A stretch of 64,000 nucleotides of DNA from an uncultured Flavobacteriaceae bacterium (lineage in GTDB: Bacteria; Bacteroidota; Bacteroidia; Flavobacteriales; Flavobacteriaceae), in NCBI GenBank assembly GCA_947486785.1, contig CANKUU010000001.1:372001-436000 (forward strand). The letters run 5' to 3'. The notes under the pieces were generated by a model. It had not been told where the DNA came from. It made no database searches and worked only from the letters and a program-made list of their open reading frames with translations. Both the position numbers and the translations under genes were made by a program. Positions 1 to 8,653 of this stretch are shown piece by piece; the first letter of the stretch is position 1, and every line of letters starts with the position of its first letter.

Positions 1-528
1 TGCTTCAATAATAACTGCGCAAACATCACCTTTATCTATTTCTTTTTTAAATTGTTCGCTATCATTTAGGGGTAATATACTTACCTTTTGTTGCTTATTT
101 AATGGAGAATTAATTTTTTCATTATCGGTTGCAGCAACTGCCGCGGAAGTTCTACCATGGAAGCCATTTTTGAAGGCTATGATTCTCGTTTTTCCAGTAT
201 GAAAGGAAGCCATTTTTAGTGCATTTTCATTTGCCTCTGCACCAGAATTGCATAAAAATAACTGATGGTTTTCACAATTTGAAAGTTGCCCAAGTTTTGT
301 GGCAAGTGCTACCTGTAATGGGTTATGAACGGCATTACTATAAAACCCAATTTTATCTAACTGATTTTTAATACGTTTAACATAATGCGGATGCGAATGC
401 CCAATTGAAATAACGGCATGGCCACCGTAAAAATCATGGTACTCTTCACCTTTATCATCGGTAACGATAATCCCTTTTGCAGAAACAGGGGTTACATGGT
501 AAAGTGGGTAAACATCAAATAAATTCAT
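1..528 (-). CDS. argD: Acetylornithine/succinylornithine aminotransferase, N-terminal part (runs off window)
   Basis: This is a PLP-dependent class III aminotransferase that converts N-acyl-glutamate semialdehyde to N-acyl-ornithine in the cytoplasm. Only the first 176 residues lie in the window, from the ATG at 528. The visible sequence begins MNLFDVYPLYHVTPVSAKG, followed by the family signatures GGHAVISIGHSHP, NSGAEANENALKMA and KNGFHGRTSAAVAATD, and it ends at VIIEA just before the usual cofactor region. The Schiff-base lysine would lie outside the window. It is the most distal visible gene of the leftward arg operon, 72 bases after proC. ArgD against a related ornithine aminotransferase cannot be fully separated from half a protein, but the argG-argC-proC context favours ArgD. 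Confidence 0.93.
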   Translation of the reverse strand, partial: MNLFDVYPLYHVTPVSAKGIIVTDDKGEEYHDFYGGHAVISIGHSHPHYVKRIKNQLDKIGFYSNAVHNPLQVALATKLGQLSNCENHQLFLCNSGAEANENALKMASFHTGKTRIIAFKNGFHGRTSAAVAATDNEKINSPLNKQQKVSILPLNDSEQFKKEIDKGDVCAVIIEA

Positions 529-600
529 TTTTTCACTTTTTAGTCATTTTCATTTGAAGGCAGCTTATTACGTTCTGGTTAACAATGTCTGCGGAATATT

Positions 601-1401
601 TTAAAGCTGTTTTTCTTTAATTCTACTAATTTTATCAAACGAGGCGATAATGCCTTGAATAAGTGATGAACTTAAACCTTGGTGTTCCATTTCGTTTAAG
701 CCTTGTATAGTGCAGCCTTGAGGTGTGGTTACTTTATCTATTTCTGCTTCTGGGTGGCTTTCTGATTCTATTAAAAGACTTGCCGCACCATTACAAGTAT
801 GCATGGCTAATTCTTGAGCTTCTTTTGCATCAAAACCAAGTTGTATAGCACCTTGCGTGGTAGCTCTAATTAAACGCATCCAAAAGGCGATACCACTTGC
901 GCATATTACGGTTGCAGCTTGCATTTGATCTTCCGGTATTTCTAAAGTATGCCCCATTTTGTTAAAAATAGCTTTTGCTAAATCTATTTTAGTTTCACCC
1001 TTTTTATTTGCACAAATACAAGTCATAGATTTGCCGACGGAAATTGCGGTGTTTGGCATGCTTCTAATTATATGGTGCTCTGTGCCTATAATAGCCTCAA
1101 TCTTTGCGATACTGAAGCCAGTTATGGTAGAAATAATGACGTGTTTTTGGCAAATTAGGTCTTTGGTGTTTTCAAGTATGGCTTGTAACTGACTGGGCTG
1201 TACTGCAAAAATTAGAATGTCAGCGTTTTTAACGGCTTCTCTATTGTCTGAAGTGATAATGACATTACCGTATTTTTCAAAACTATAAATTTCTAGTGGA
1301 TTTCTTTTGGTGAGGTACATTTGGGTTTTACCATTGGCATTTAAAATGCCTTTGGCAATAGATAAGCCTAAATTTCCTGCTCCTATAATCGCTATTTTCA
1401 T
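601..1401 (-). CDS. proC: Pyrroline-5-carboxylate reductase
   Basis: This enzyme reduces pyrroline-5-carboxylate to proline with NAD(P)H. The 266-residue protein opens with a Rossmann motif (IIGAGNLGLSIAKGIL, residues about 4-19) and has the family C-terminal signature TTPQGCTIQGLNEMEHQGL (about 225-243), so it is full length. It lies between argC (13-base gap) and argD (72-base gap) on the same strand, inside an arginine operon. Glutamate semialdehyde and pyrroline-5-carboxylate connect the proline and arginine/ornithine routes, so co-expression is chemically sensible. The alternative, a role in recycling ornithine-derived pyrroline-5-carboxylate rather than bulk proline synthesis, cannot be judged from sequence. 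Confidence 0.93.
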   Translation of the reverse strand: MKIAIIGAGNLGLSIAKGILNANGKTQMYLTKRNPLEIYSFEKYGNVIITSDNREAVKNADILIFAVQPSQLQAILENTKDLICQKHVIISTITGFSIAKIEAIIGTEHHIIRSMPNTAISVGKSMTCICANKKGETKIDLAKAIFNKMGHTLEIPEDQMQAATVICASGIAFWMRLIRATTQGAIQLGFDAKEAQELAMHTCNGAASLLIESESHPEAEIDKVTTPQGCTIQGLNEMEHQGLSSSLIQGIIASFDKISRIKEKQL

Positions 1402-1414
1402 ATTATTTTCTTTT

Positions 1415-2389
1415 TTAAAATATGCTTCCTTTTAATAATAAACCTTCTGTTTCTGCTAAACCAAACATCAAGTTCATATTTTGAACTGCTTGTCCGGATG
1501 CCCCTTTTAATAAATTATCTATGGCAGATGTTATTAAAAGAGTATCATTATGTTGATGTAAATGAATATGACATAAATTGGTATTTACAACTTGTTTTAA
1601 ATGGATGGGTGCCTCAGAAATATGAGTAAAAGAGGCATCCATGTAAAAATCTTTGTACAGCTGAATTACGTTTTCAAATTTTTCTTCCAAGTTGAGATAG
1701 GCCGTTGCAAAAATTCCTCTTGTAAAGTTTCCCCTGTTCGGTAGAAAGTATAGGCTACCAATATTTTTTTGTAATGACCTTAAGCTTTCATTGATTTCAC
1801 TTAAATGTTGATGCGTAAAAGGTTTATACCAACTTACATTATTATTTCGCCAACTATAATGTGTGTTATTAGACAAACTTACACCTGCACCCGTACTGCC
1901 CGTAACTGCATTTATATGAACGTTTTGCTTTAATTTATTTGCTTTTGCTAGGGGTAATAAGGCGAGTTGAATAGCAGTAGCAAAACATCCTGGATTGGCA
2001 ATATAAGGTGCCAGTTTAATTTGTTCTTTGTTTAATTCAGGTAACCCGTATACAAACTGTTTGTGGTCTAAAAATGATTCTTCTTTTAACCGAAAGTCAT
2101 TACTTAAATCAATAATTTTGGTCTTTTCTGAAAATTGATGCTTTTGCAAAAATTTTGTTGAATTGCCATGCCCTAAACACAAAAAAACAACATCAATAGC
2201 GGTATTTACAGTAGCGGTAAAGTTTAAATCTATTGCGCCTAAAAGATCAGGATGTGCAGATGAAATTGCTTTTCCTGCCCTTGTGGTGCTGTATACAAAG
2301 GCGATTTCTACTTGAGAATGATTTAGCAGTAACCGTATTAATTCTCCGCCAGTATACCCCGACCCTCCTATAACACCAGCTTTAATCAT
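1415..2389 (-). CDS. argC: N-acetyl-gamma-glutamyl-phosphate reductase
   Basis: ArgC performs the NADPH-dependent reduction of N-acyl-glutamyl phosphate to the semialdehyde. Visible motifs are the N-terminal GVIGGSGYTGGELIRLL nucleotide-binding loop, the catalytic cysteine in IANPGCFATAIQLAL, and the conserved histidine region HQHLSEI. The reading frame is open further upstream to 2449, but that would lie inside argG. I chose the ATG at 2389, which gives MIKAGVIGGSG and the usual length of about 324 residues; an ATG at 2398 is the alternative. Either start overlaps the argG stop (2382), which suggests translational coupling. The usual PHL-type element before TRGI reads PNRGNFTRGI here, a variation away from the active site. 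Confidence 0.95.
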   Translation of the reverse strand: MIKAGVIGGSGYTGGELIRLLLNHSQVEIAFVYSTTRAGKAISSAHPDLLGAIDLNFTATVNTAIDVVFLCLGHGNSTKFLQKHQFSEKTKIIDLSNDFRLKEESFLDHKQFVYGLPELNKEQIKLAPYIANPGCFATAIQLALLPLAKANKLKQNVHINAVTGSTGAGVSLSNNTHYSWRNNNVSWYKPFTHQHLSEINESLRSLQKNIGSLYFLPNRGNFTRGIFATAYLNLEEKFENVIQLYKDFYMDASFTHISEAPIHLKQVVNTNLCHIHLHQHNDTLLITSAIDNLLKGASGQAVQNMNLMFGLAETEGLLLKGSIF

Positions 2390-3566
2390 TGTTAACATGG
2401 TTATAAATTTTTCCTGAATTTGATAGAATTTTAATAAACCCTTTTGCATCGTCTGCAGACCAGCCTTTATTTATTTCACCGTAGCTACCAAAGGAAGCAT
2501 TCATTAAATCATGTTTAGAAGAAATACCCAGTAGCCTAAATTGAAAAGGATAAAGGCCTACATAAACATCACCAGAAACGGTTTTTTGGGTATCAGTAAG
2601 AAAAGCTTCAATATTTCGCATTACTGCATCTAAATAATTGCCTTCATGTAAAAGCATTCCGTAGAAATTGCCTTGTTGCTCCTTTTGATATTGCTGCCAT
2701 TTAGTTAGCGTGTGTTTTTCTAGTAGGTGGTGTGCTTTAATAATAATAAGGGCTGCAGAAGCCTCAAAACCTACTCTACCTTTAATGCCAATAATGGTAT
2801 CGCCAACATGAATATCTCTTCCAATAGCATATTTAGAAGCTATTTTTTCGAGTTTTTCAATATTTGCTACCGAATGATCTTTAACATCGTTAATTGCAAT
2901 TAATTCTCCTTTTTTAAAAGTTAATTTTACCTCAGAAGGTTTCTTTTCCTTTAACTGGCTAGGGTAGGCACTATCTGGCAAAGGCTTTGTTGAGGTCAGT
3001 GTTTCTTCACCGCCAACTGATGTGCCCCAAAGACCACGATTTATCGAATATTTTGCTTTTTCCCATGGGTAATCAATGCCGTTTTGCTTTAAGTATTCTA
3101 TTTCTTCTTCTCTAGCTAGCGTATTATCTCTTATTGGGGTGATAATTTTAATTTCGGGTGCTATAATTTGAAAAATCATATCAAATCTTACCTGGTCATT
3201 TCCTGCGCCAGTACTACCGTGTGCAATAAAGTTTGCGCCAATTTTTTTAGCGTAGTTTACAATTTCAATAGCTTGAACAATTCGCTCGGCACTTACAGAT
3301 AATGGGTACGTATTGTTTTTTAAAACATTACCAAAAATGAGGTATTTTACTACTTTTTGGTAAAAGGTTTGAACCGCGTCAATAGAGCTGAAAGAACTAG
3401 CTCCTAATTGTAACGCTTTTACTTTTATGTCATCAATTTCTTCTTTTGAAAACCCGCCCGTATTTACACTGACAGCATGCACCTCATACCCTTTTTCTTT
3501 ACTTAAATATTTGGCACAATAAGAGGTGTCTAATCCACCGCTATAGGCTAAAACTAATTTATTCAT
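2382..3566 (-). CDS. argG: Argininosuccinate synthase
   Basis: ArgG joins citrulline and aspartate using ATP to form argininosuccinate. The 394-residue protein begins MNKLVLAYSGGLDTSYCAKYL, the ATP-pyrophosphatase P-loop (YSGGLDTS) of the family. It continues with FIAHGSTGAGNDQVRFD and the YSINRGLWGTSVGGEE region typical of argininosuccinate synthases. It overlaps the upstream GNAT gene by 8 bases and the downstream argC start by a few bases, so the three are almost certainly one transcript. Length is normal for the family. Confidence 0.96.
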   Translation of the reverse strand: MNKLVLAYSGGLDTSYCAKYLSKEKGYEVHAVSVNTGGFSKEEIDDIKVKALQLGASSFSSIDAVQTFYQKVVKYLIFGNVLKNNTYPLSVSAERIVQAIEIVNYAKKIGANFIAHGSTGAGNDQVRFDMIFQIIAPEIKIITPIRDNTLAREEEIEYLKQNGIDYPWEKAKYSINRGLWGTSVGGEETLTSTKPLPDSAYPSQLKEKKPSEVKLTFKKGELIAINDVKDHSVANIEKLEKIASKYAIGRDIHVGDTIIGIKGRVGFEASAALIIIKAHHLLEKHTLTKWQQYQKEQQGNFYGMLLHEGNYLDAVMRNIEAFLTDTQKTVSGDVYVGLYPFQFRLLGISSKHDLMNASFGSYGEINKGWSADDAKGFIKILSNSGKIYNHVNND

Positions 3567-4179
3567 TTTTATCTTTTTTAAGAAATAATTGTTGCTTTAT
3601 GCTTTTTAATCTACTAAAAGCGTTTCCGCTAATTTTTTTCAAATTTTTATTTCCCTCTGGATCAGGGTCATAGAGCATGCCTGTACAAAGACACATTTTT
3701 TGATTAGTTCTGGTTAAAACGTCAAAATTTTTGCAGGTTTTGCATCCTTTCCAAAATTCAGGATCATCTGTAAGCTCTGAAAAGGTTACTGGTTTGTAGC
3801 CTAATTCGTAATTAATTTTCATGACTGGTAAGCCTGTTGTAATTCCGAAAATTTTGGCTTTTGGAAATTTGTCTTGAGAGAGTTTAAATATTCGTGCTTT
3901 AATTTTTTTTGCTAGGCCTTGTGCTCTGTAATTTGGGTGTACAATTAGGCCAGAATTTGCAACATATTTTCCGTGGCCCCATATTTCGATATAACAAAAG
4001 CCTGCAAAATTTTCACCATCTAATGCAATAACTGCGTTACCATTTTCTACCTTTTTTTTAATGTAATCTGGTGTTCGCTTAGCAATACCTGTACCTCTTA
4101 CTTTTGCAGATTCGGCAATAGTGTCACAGATGATGTCTGCATATATAAAATGTGATGCGTTAGCAACAATGATATTCAT
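3559..4179 (-). CDS. GNAT-family N-acyltransferase at head of arginine operon
   Basis: This 206-residue protein has a GNAT acyltransferase core. The acetyl-CoA pyrophosphate loop is visible as VHPNYRAQGLAKKIK (about residues 101-115). Downstream of the core is a short Cys-rich tail, GCKTCKNF followed by MCLCTGM, which gives a CxxC...CxC set that could hold a metal ion, and then a basic C-terminus. No classical ArgA or ArgJ (N-acetylglutamate formation) is seen in the window. Because this gene overlaps argG by 8 bases and is the first gene of the operon, it may acylate glutamate as the first arginine step. That role is inference from context; the family assignment itself is from motif. It could instead acetylate another substrate. 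Confidence 0.8.
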   Translation of the reverse strand: MNIIVANASHFIYADIICDTIAESAKVRGTGIAKRTPDYIKKKVENGNAVIALDGENFAGFCYIEIWGHGKYVANSGLIVHPNYRAQGLAKKIKARIFKLSQDKFPKAKIFGITTGLPVMKINYELGYKPVTFSELTDDPEFWKGCKTCKNFDVLTRTNQKMCLCTGMLYDPDPEGNKNLKKISGNAFSRLKSIKQQLFLKKDKNE

Positions 4180-4408
4180 TGCTATGAGATTTAGTAATTA
4201 TAAAATAGTTGATCTGATTTTGCGGAAATGGACTCACCTATTTCCAAGAAATGTAGAATACCCTTACGGGCGACGGCGTGTAGACAATGCATGAACGAAA
4301 GCAGTAGTGCTTTTAAAAGATAGTATGTAGACTTGTTTGTTCATTCCGAGGTAAATGTACAAATTATCTTTAATTAACCTTACGTGTAGGCTATTTTTTA
4401 CAAAAATT
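4180..4408. other. Intergenic leader upstream of the arginine operon
   Basis: This 229-base gap separates the GNAT start (4179) from the end of the GT-C gene (4409), so it must hold the promoter and any leader of the leftward arg operon. A small inverted repeat, AAAGC-AGTAGT-GCTTT, lies at about 4300-4315. I found no convincing TTTG/TAnnTTTG promoter pair and no open frame. An arginine-responsive operator cannot be recognised by eye. Confidence 0.4.
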
Positions 4409-5752
4409 TTAAATTTTGTTGCGTTTTGCTAAGAGTTCATAAATTAGAAAGAGTAATACTGAGAAATATTCAATTGCAATTAGCCATAAGTTTTCTTTAA
4501 AATCTTCGAGCGAATAGGCAAAATAACTCAACACAATAACTGCTGACCATAAAAAAGCATATTTATACTTTGTAAAGGCGCTTAATACTACCAAAAATAT
4601 AATATACCATGGGTGTACTGTTGCGGAAATAAAATAATAAAAGCTTAAGACCCACAGCATAGAACTTATTAAAATTGGTAATTTTTCGTTTTTCCTAAAA
4701 AAAGTAATTAGTACTACGAAGGCAATTGTTACAATAGGTGTTATTTGTCCATAGGTTTTTATTAGCTTCCATGGTTTTATATCAAACTGAATTGCTATCT
4801 GTTTAATAGCATTATAGAGGCCTGCGTTAAATTCAAAATTTGAAAACCAGAGACCAATAGTTTTGCTGTAATTGGTTATAAACTCGGAGGAATAAAAAGG
4901 AATAAAAATTAAAAGGGATCCAAGAGCAACGAGGGTATAAAAGAAGATGGCTCTCTTAAATTTAAAGTGTTTTAAAAATAATGGAAGAAATAATAGCGGT
5001 ACTAGCTTTATAGAGATAGAGCAAGCATATACAAAAGCTGCCCATTGCCATTTATGAATAGATAATAGATATAATGCCCAAACAAAAAAGAAAAGCATTA
5101 CACCCTCGAAATGAAGATTACCTGTTAACTCTATAAGTACTAAAGGATTTAAAAAGTACCAAAAAATTAAATGGGGTGATTGGTTGATGTTTTTTAAAAG
5201 TTTTCTTCCAAAATAAACAATGCCTATATCTGCCAATAGAATACTACAGCGCATAGTAATAATAGCGCCTAAAATGGTTTTACCTCCTAATAAAGATGCC
5301 AAGGCAAAAAGCAGTTGATTTAAAGGGGGGTAATTGCTAAAATGTTTCGCGCTTAAACCTCCCATGCCATGGTATAATTCTTTGGCATTGGCAATGGGCA
5401 AATCTGGTTGCTCAATTAAGGTATTTGGAACATTTAAATAAGGATTGATAAAATTACGCACCAATTCTCCATCCCATATAAAACGATAAAAGTCTTGCGA
5501 TAGGTTGGGTTCGGCAAATAGAAAGATCAATCGAAATAGAATACCAGCTACTAATAGAAATCTAAAATTCCATTTTTCAATACGTACAATTTTAAAGCAT
5601 AAAAAGAATAAAATAGCAAAAATGCCTAGTAGATTTAAGAAATCTGTTCTTACTAAATGATAAGCAAACGTGTAATATAAAAAAAGACTTAGCGCCACCA
5701 TTAAGATGGATCGTTTATGGAGTTTCCAATGTGTAACGAACTGGGCGGACAT
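4409..5752 (-). CDS. GT-C-fold membrane glycosyltransferase (mannosyltransferase-like)
   Basis: A 447-residue polytopic membrane protein with roughly ten or more hydrophobic segments. The first extramembrane loop carries NLSQDFYRFIWDGELV with Asp at about residues 87 and 94. This resembles the (S)DDIYRYLWDG-type loop of polyprenol-phosphate-sugar-dependent GT-C transferases (GT39/GT87-like mannosyltransferases). It would transfer a sugar from a lipid-linked donor to an acceptor on the outer face of the inner membrane. It follows the processive GT2 and DPM1-like GT2 genes on the same strand, after a 187-base gap. A DPM1-like enzyme makes exactly the polyprenol-phosphate-sugar donor that a GT-C needs, so the two may cooperate. 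Acceptor and sugar are unknown. Confidence 0.7.
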   Translation of the reverse strand: MSAQFVTHWKLHKRSILMVALSLFLYYTFAYHLVRTDFLNLLGIFAILFFLCFKIVRIEKWNFRFLLVAGILFRLIFLFAEPNLSQDFYRFIWDGELVRNFINPYLNVPNTLIEQPDLPIANAKELYHGMGGLSAKHFSNYPPLNQLLFALASLLGGKTILGAIITMRCSILLADIGIVYFGRKLLKNINQSPHLIFWYFLNPLVLIELTGNLHFEGVMLFFFVWALYLLSIHKWQWAAFVYACSISIKLVPLLFLPLFLKHFKFKRAIFFYTLVALGSLLIFIPFYSSEFITNYSKTIGLWFSNFEFNAGLYNAIKQIAIQFDIKPWKLIKTYGQITPIVTIAFVVLITFFRKNEKLPILISSMLWVLSFYYFISATVHPWYIIFLVVLSAFTKYKYAFLWSAVIVLSYFAYSLEDFKENLWLIAIEYFSVLLFLIYELLAKRNKI

Positions 5753-5939
5753 GTATGGTTGAATAGTTATACTACTAAGAAACGAAAATTATTTATTTTT
5801 TAACCCTTTATTTTTAAGGAGCTTACATCTTTAAAATTAGATTTTTTGATACAATATTCAAGTACACTAAAAATGGTGTAGATACTTTAATGAGTGTTGT
5901 AATTCTTTATTTAAGTATAAACCTATACGCTTAACAAGA

Positions 5940-7424
5940 TTAAACTCGTGCTGTAAGCGATTTAAAAAATACATAACCAAAGCCCAAGAATAACATGAAG
6001 TGAAAAGGAAATAGTCCGAAATCATTCAATGGAATGGCACTATACATACCAAAGAGAAAATAGCCCATTAAGCCAAATTCAAGTATCATATTTGGGGATA
6101 GCTTTTTTGCTAGATATTTATTTCCTTTCCAACTTTCAGTAAGATTGTTGATATTAAATTTAGGTGTTCTAACAAACTCGCTTCTCTTGCCCATATGGCC
6201 CTCTAAAACAGCTAGTGAATTATGTAATGAGAAGCCTAAAGCTACTGAGAAAAAAGTGAAGAATATTCGAATATAATCGACAAAATTGTCTAATCCACTA
6301 CCTTGAATACTTTTGTAGGTAAACCAATAACAGATAAATAATATAATGGTACTTAAAGCAAAAAAGCTAAGGGCAGAGAAAACCCACTCTAAATGCGGAA
6401 ATGTTGCCTTAATGTACATGGCGGGTATGCTCAGAAGTGATACGATAAATACACACAAGAACATAGAGCTGTTTAAAAGATGCATAACACCATGAAACTT
6501 GGTTTTAAAATTGATGTTTTTTGCGGTAATAACACTCCAAACGGTTTTTCTAAAATTTTCAGCTCCCCCTTTATTCCACCGAAATTGTTGCGAACGAGCA
6601 GCGCTAATTACAACAGGTAGTTCAGCAGGTGTTTCTACATCCTCTAGGTATTTAAATTTCCAATTTTTTAACTGAGCACGATAGCTTAAATCAAGATCTT
6701 CGGTAAGGGTGTCGCCTTCCCAATTACCTGCATCAATAATACATTTTTTGCGCCATATACCAGCAGTACCATTAAAATTGATAAAATGACCTTTAGAATT
6801 TCTTCCAACTTGTTCTAGGGTAAAATGCGCATCTAAGGCAAAAGCTTGAATTTTGGTAAGGGTAGAGTAGTCTCTGTTGATATGCCCCCATCTTGTTTGA
6901 ACAACGCCAATTTCAGGGTCTTTAAAATAGATAACCGTCTTTTTTAACCAATCGCTATCGGGCAAGAAGTCAGCATCAAAAATGGCAATAAACTCGCCTT
7001 TCGCAATTTCTAGTCCTTCTTTTAATGCACCTGCTTTAAAACCTTGTCGATTGGTGCGGCGTATGTGTTGAATGTCTAATCCGGTAGCTTGAAGATCTTT
7101 AACCCATTTAGCGGTGTCTAATACAGATTTGTCTGTGGAGTCATCTAAAACTTGAACCTCTAATTTACTTTTTGGGTATTCGATTTTAGAAATATTTTCT
7201 AACAAGCGCTCCATAACGTACTCTTCATTGTACACGGGTAGTTGAATGGTAACGTACGGCACTTCTTTGGCATCTAAAAGATTAAACTTTGGGGCAGTCT
7301 TATTTTGATGTTTGTTGCCTAGATAGTTAACTAAAAGGTTCAATTGGGCAAGGCTGTAAAAGAAGATTAATAACAGCGCGATACTGTAAGTTGCAAGAAC
7401 GATGTAAGCGATTGTTAACTCCAT
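5940..7424 (-). CDS. Processive GT2 glycosyltransferase, cellulose-synthase-like, membrane
   Basis: A 494-residue protein with one N-terminal transmembrane helix, a cytosolic GT2 domain and several C-terminal membrane helices, the layout of BcsA/CesA-like synthases. The catalytic set is complete: DDS (94-96), DAD (140-142), TED (241-243) and QQFRW (279-283). The QxxRW motif marks processive or lipid-directed beta-glycan transferases. There is no PilZ domain, and no cellulose (bcs) accessory genes are nearby, so cellulose itself is unlikely. The product could be a glycolipid or a mannan/glucan-like polymer. It begins one base before the end of the DPM1-like gene region (7426), so the two are co-transcribed. 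Confidence 0.85.
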   Translation of the reverse strand: MELTIAYIVLATYSIALLLIFFYSLAQLNLLVNYLGNKHQNKTAPKFNLLDAKEVPYVTIQLPVYNEEYVMERLLENISKIEYPKSKLEVQVLDDSTDKSVLDTAKWVKDLQATGLDIQHIRRTNRQGFKAGALKEGLEIAKGEFIAIFDADFLPDSDWLKKTVIYFKDPEIGVVQTRWGHINRDYSTLTKIQAFALDAHFTLEQVGRNSKGHFINFNGTAGIWRKKCIIDAGNWEGDTLTEDLDLSYRAQLKNWKFKYLEDVETPAELPVVISAARSQQFRWNKGGAENFRKTVWSVITAKNINFKTKFHGVMHLLNSSMFLCVFIVSLLSIPAMYIKATFPHLEWVFSALSFFALSTIILFICYWFTYKSIQGSGLDNFVDYIRIFFTFFSVALGFSLHNSLAVLEGHMGKRSEFVRTPKFNINNLTESWKGNKYLAKKLSPNMILEFGLMGYFLFGMYSAIPLNDFGLFPFHFMLFLGFGYVFFKSLTARV

Positions 7425-7425
7425 A

Positions 7426-8115
7426 TTATTTTAAACTGTATTTAAAAATCCAGCCAAGAATTTTTATGCCCGCAAATATACTACCTTTTACGGTTCCTGA
7501 CACTTTTGAAATGCCAATTCTTTTTTTGTAATGCACTGGTACTTCGGTGTATGCTAACTTACTTTTTAAGACTTTTAATTGCATTTCTACTGTCCATCCA
7601 TAAGTTTTATCTTCCATGTTTAAAGATAATAACTTATTGTATGTTATGGCTCTAAACGGTCCTAAGTCGGTAAATGTTGCGCCAAAGAATAATTTCATTA
7701 GGGTGGTGGCAAGCCAATTACCAAAAATTTGTTGAGGTGTCATGCTACCTTCCTCTCGTAAATGTTTTACTCGTGCACCAACAACAAAATCCATATTTTC
7801 TTTTAAAATTGGGGTGATTATCTTGTCTAATTCTTCTGGGTAGTCGGAATAATCACCATCTAAAAACACTACAATATCTGGTGTAGTGGGTTGGCTTGCT
7901 ATATAGCTCATGCCCTTTAAGCAGGCATATCCGTAGCCTTTTTTATTTTCGGTAAGTACTGTAGCACCCGCAGATTTGGCACTATCAAAGGTGGTATCTG
8001 TTGAGTTGTTGTTGACTACTATAATCTCTTCTACTGAGTTAGGAATTTCTTTAATAACTGCAGCAATTGAATCTTCTTCGTTAAAGGCAGGAATTATGAC
8101 TTTAATTTTTGTCAT
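7426..8115 (-). CDS. DPM1-like GT2 glycosyltransferase (polyprenyl-phosphate sugar synthase type)
   Basis: A 229-residue soluble GT2 enzyme of the dolichyl/undecaprenyl-phosphate mannose synthase type. It opens KVIIPAFNEEDSIAAVI and has the NNNSTD motif (35-40) and DGD (86-88) for nucleotide-sugar and metal binding. Such enzymes move a sugar from GDP- or UDP-sugar onto polyprenyl phosphate. There is no C-terminal membrane domain, as in the human DPM1 type. Its end abuts the processive GT2 and its start overlaps the MORN-repeat gene by one base, so it is in one transcription unit. Specificity (mannose or glucose) cannot be read from the sequence. Confidence 0.85.
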   Translation of the reverse strand: MTKIKVIIPAFNEEDSIAAVIKEIPNSVEEIIVVNNNSTDTTFDSAKSAGATVLTENKKGYGYACLKGMSYIASQPTTPDIVVFLDGDYSDYPEELDKIITPILKENMDFVVGARVKHLREEGSMTPQQIFGNWLATTLMKLFFGATFTDLGPFRAITYNKLLSLNMEDKTYGWTVEMQLKVLKSKLAYTEVPVHYKKRIGISKVSGTVKGSIFAGIKILGWIFKYSLK

Positions 8116-8600
8116 TATTTTAAATCAGAAAGTTTGTTTTCGCGTCTAAAACTACTAAAACTGAACCATTCTTTAACTTTTCGGCCATTAATATATTTTT
8201 CAGCAGAGCTTAATTTAGTATTATTGTAGAGTAAACAATATCCGTTTTTAACGCCTTCTATAAGTTGACATTTTTTGTTTAAACGACCGTTCTGGTCATA
8301 AAAAAGCCACCAATCTGTTTTTTTTCCATTATTATAATGCCCTTCTTTGGCTAACTTTCCGTTACTACTATAAAAGTGCCAATACTTGTTACGTTTGTTA
8401 TTTGTGTAATATCCTTGTTCTGAAAGATTACCGTTGTAGCGATAAAATTTCCAATAGCCATGTTTTAAACCATTATTTAGCCAACCTTCTGCCTTGGTGG
8501 TGCCATTTTTATAGTATTCTTTATGGTAACCATTAGTTGCATCGAAAGGTTTTTCGAAGAATGAAATTAGAGCGAATATTAGTATGTATTTAACAAACAA
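8115..8600 (-). CDS. MORN_2-repeat (YwqK-like) secreted protein
   Basis: A 161-residue protein with an N-terminal hydrophobic segment (residues about 1-16) and about five tandem MORN_2 repeats of roughly 22-24 residues, for example YYKNGTTKAEGWLNNGLKHG and FYSSNGKLAKEGHYNNGKK. Related proteins are often labelled YwqK-family antitoxins, but no toxin partner lies next to it, so the name should not be taken as function. It overlaps the DPM1-like gene by one base. Repeats of this kind usually form an extended beta sheet; a scaffold or binding role at the envelope is a guess. Confidence 0.7.
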   Translation of the reverse strand: MFVKYILIFALISFFEKPFDATNGYHKEYYKNGTTKAEGWLNNGLKHGYWKFYRYNGNLSEQGYYTNNKRNKYWHFYSSNGKLAKEGHYNNGKKTDWWLFYDQNGRLNKKCQLIEGVKNGYCLLYNNTKLSSAEKYINGRKVKEWFSFSSFRRENKLSDLK

Positions 8601-8653
8601 AGTTTTGTTTTTAATTTTGGTCGTTCATCGAGTAATTTACTAACAAACTAAAA

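Noticed and set aside
2390-2449. Longer N-terminus for argC (start at 2449)
   Set aside because: It would lie inside the argG coding region, and the conserved ArgC start MIKAGVIGGSG begins at 2389.
8115-8600. YwqK-like antitoxin of a toxin-antitoxin pair
   Set aside because: Only the MORN repeats support this label. No toxin gene is adjacent, and the neighbours are glycosyltransferases and redox genes.
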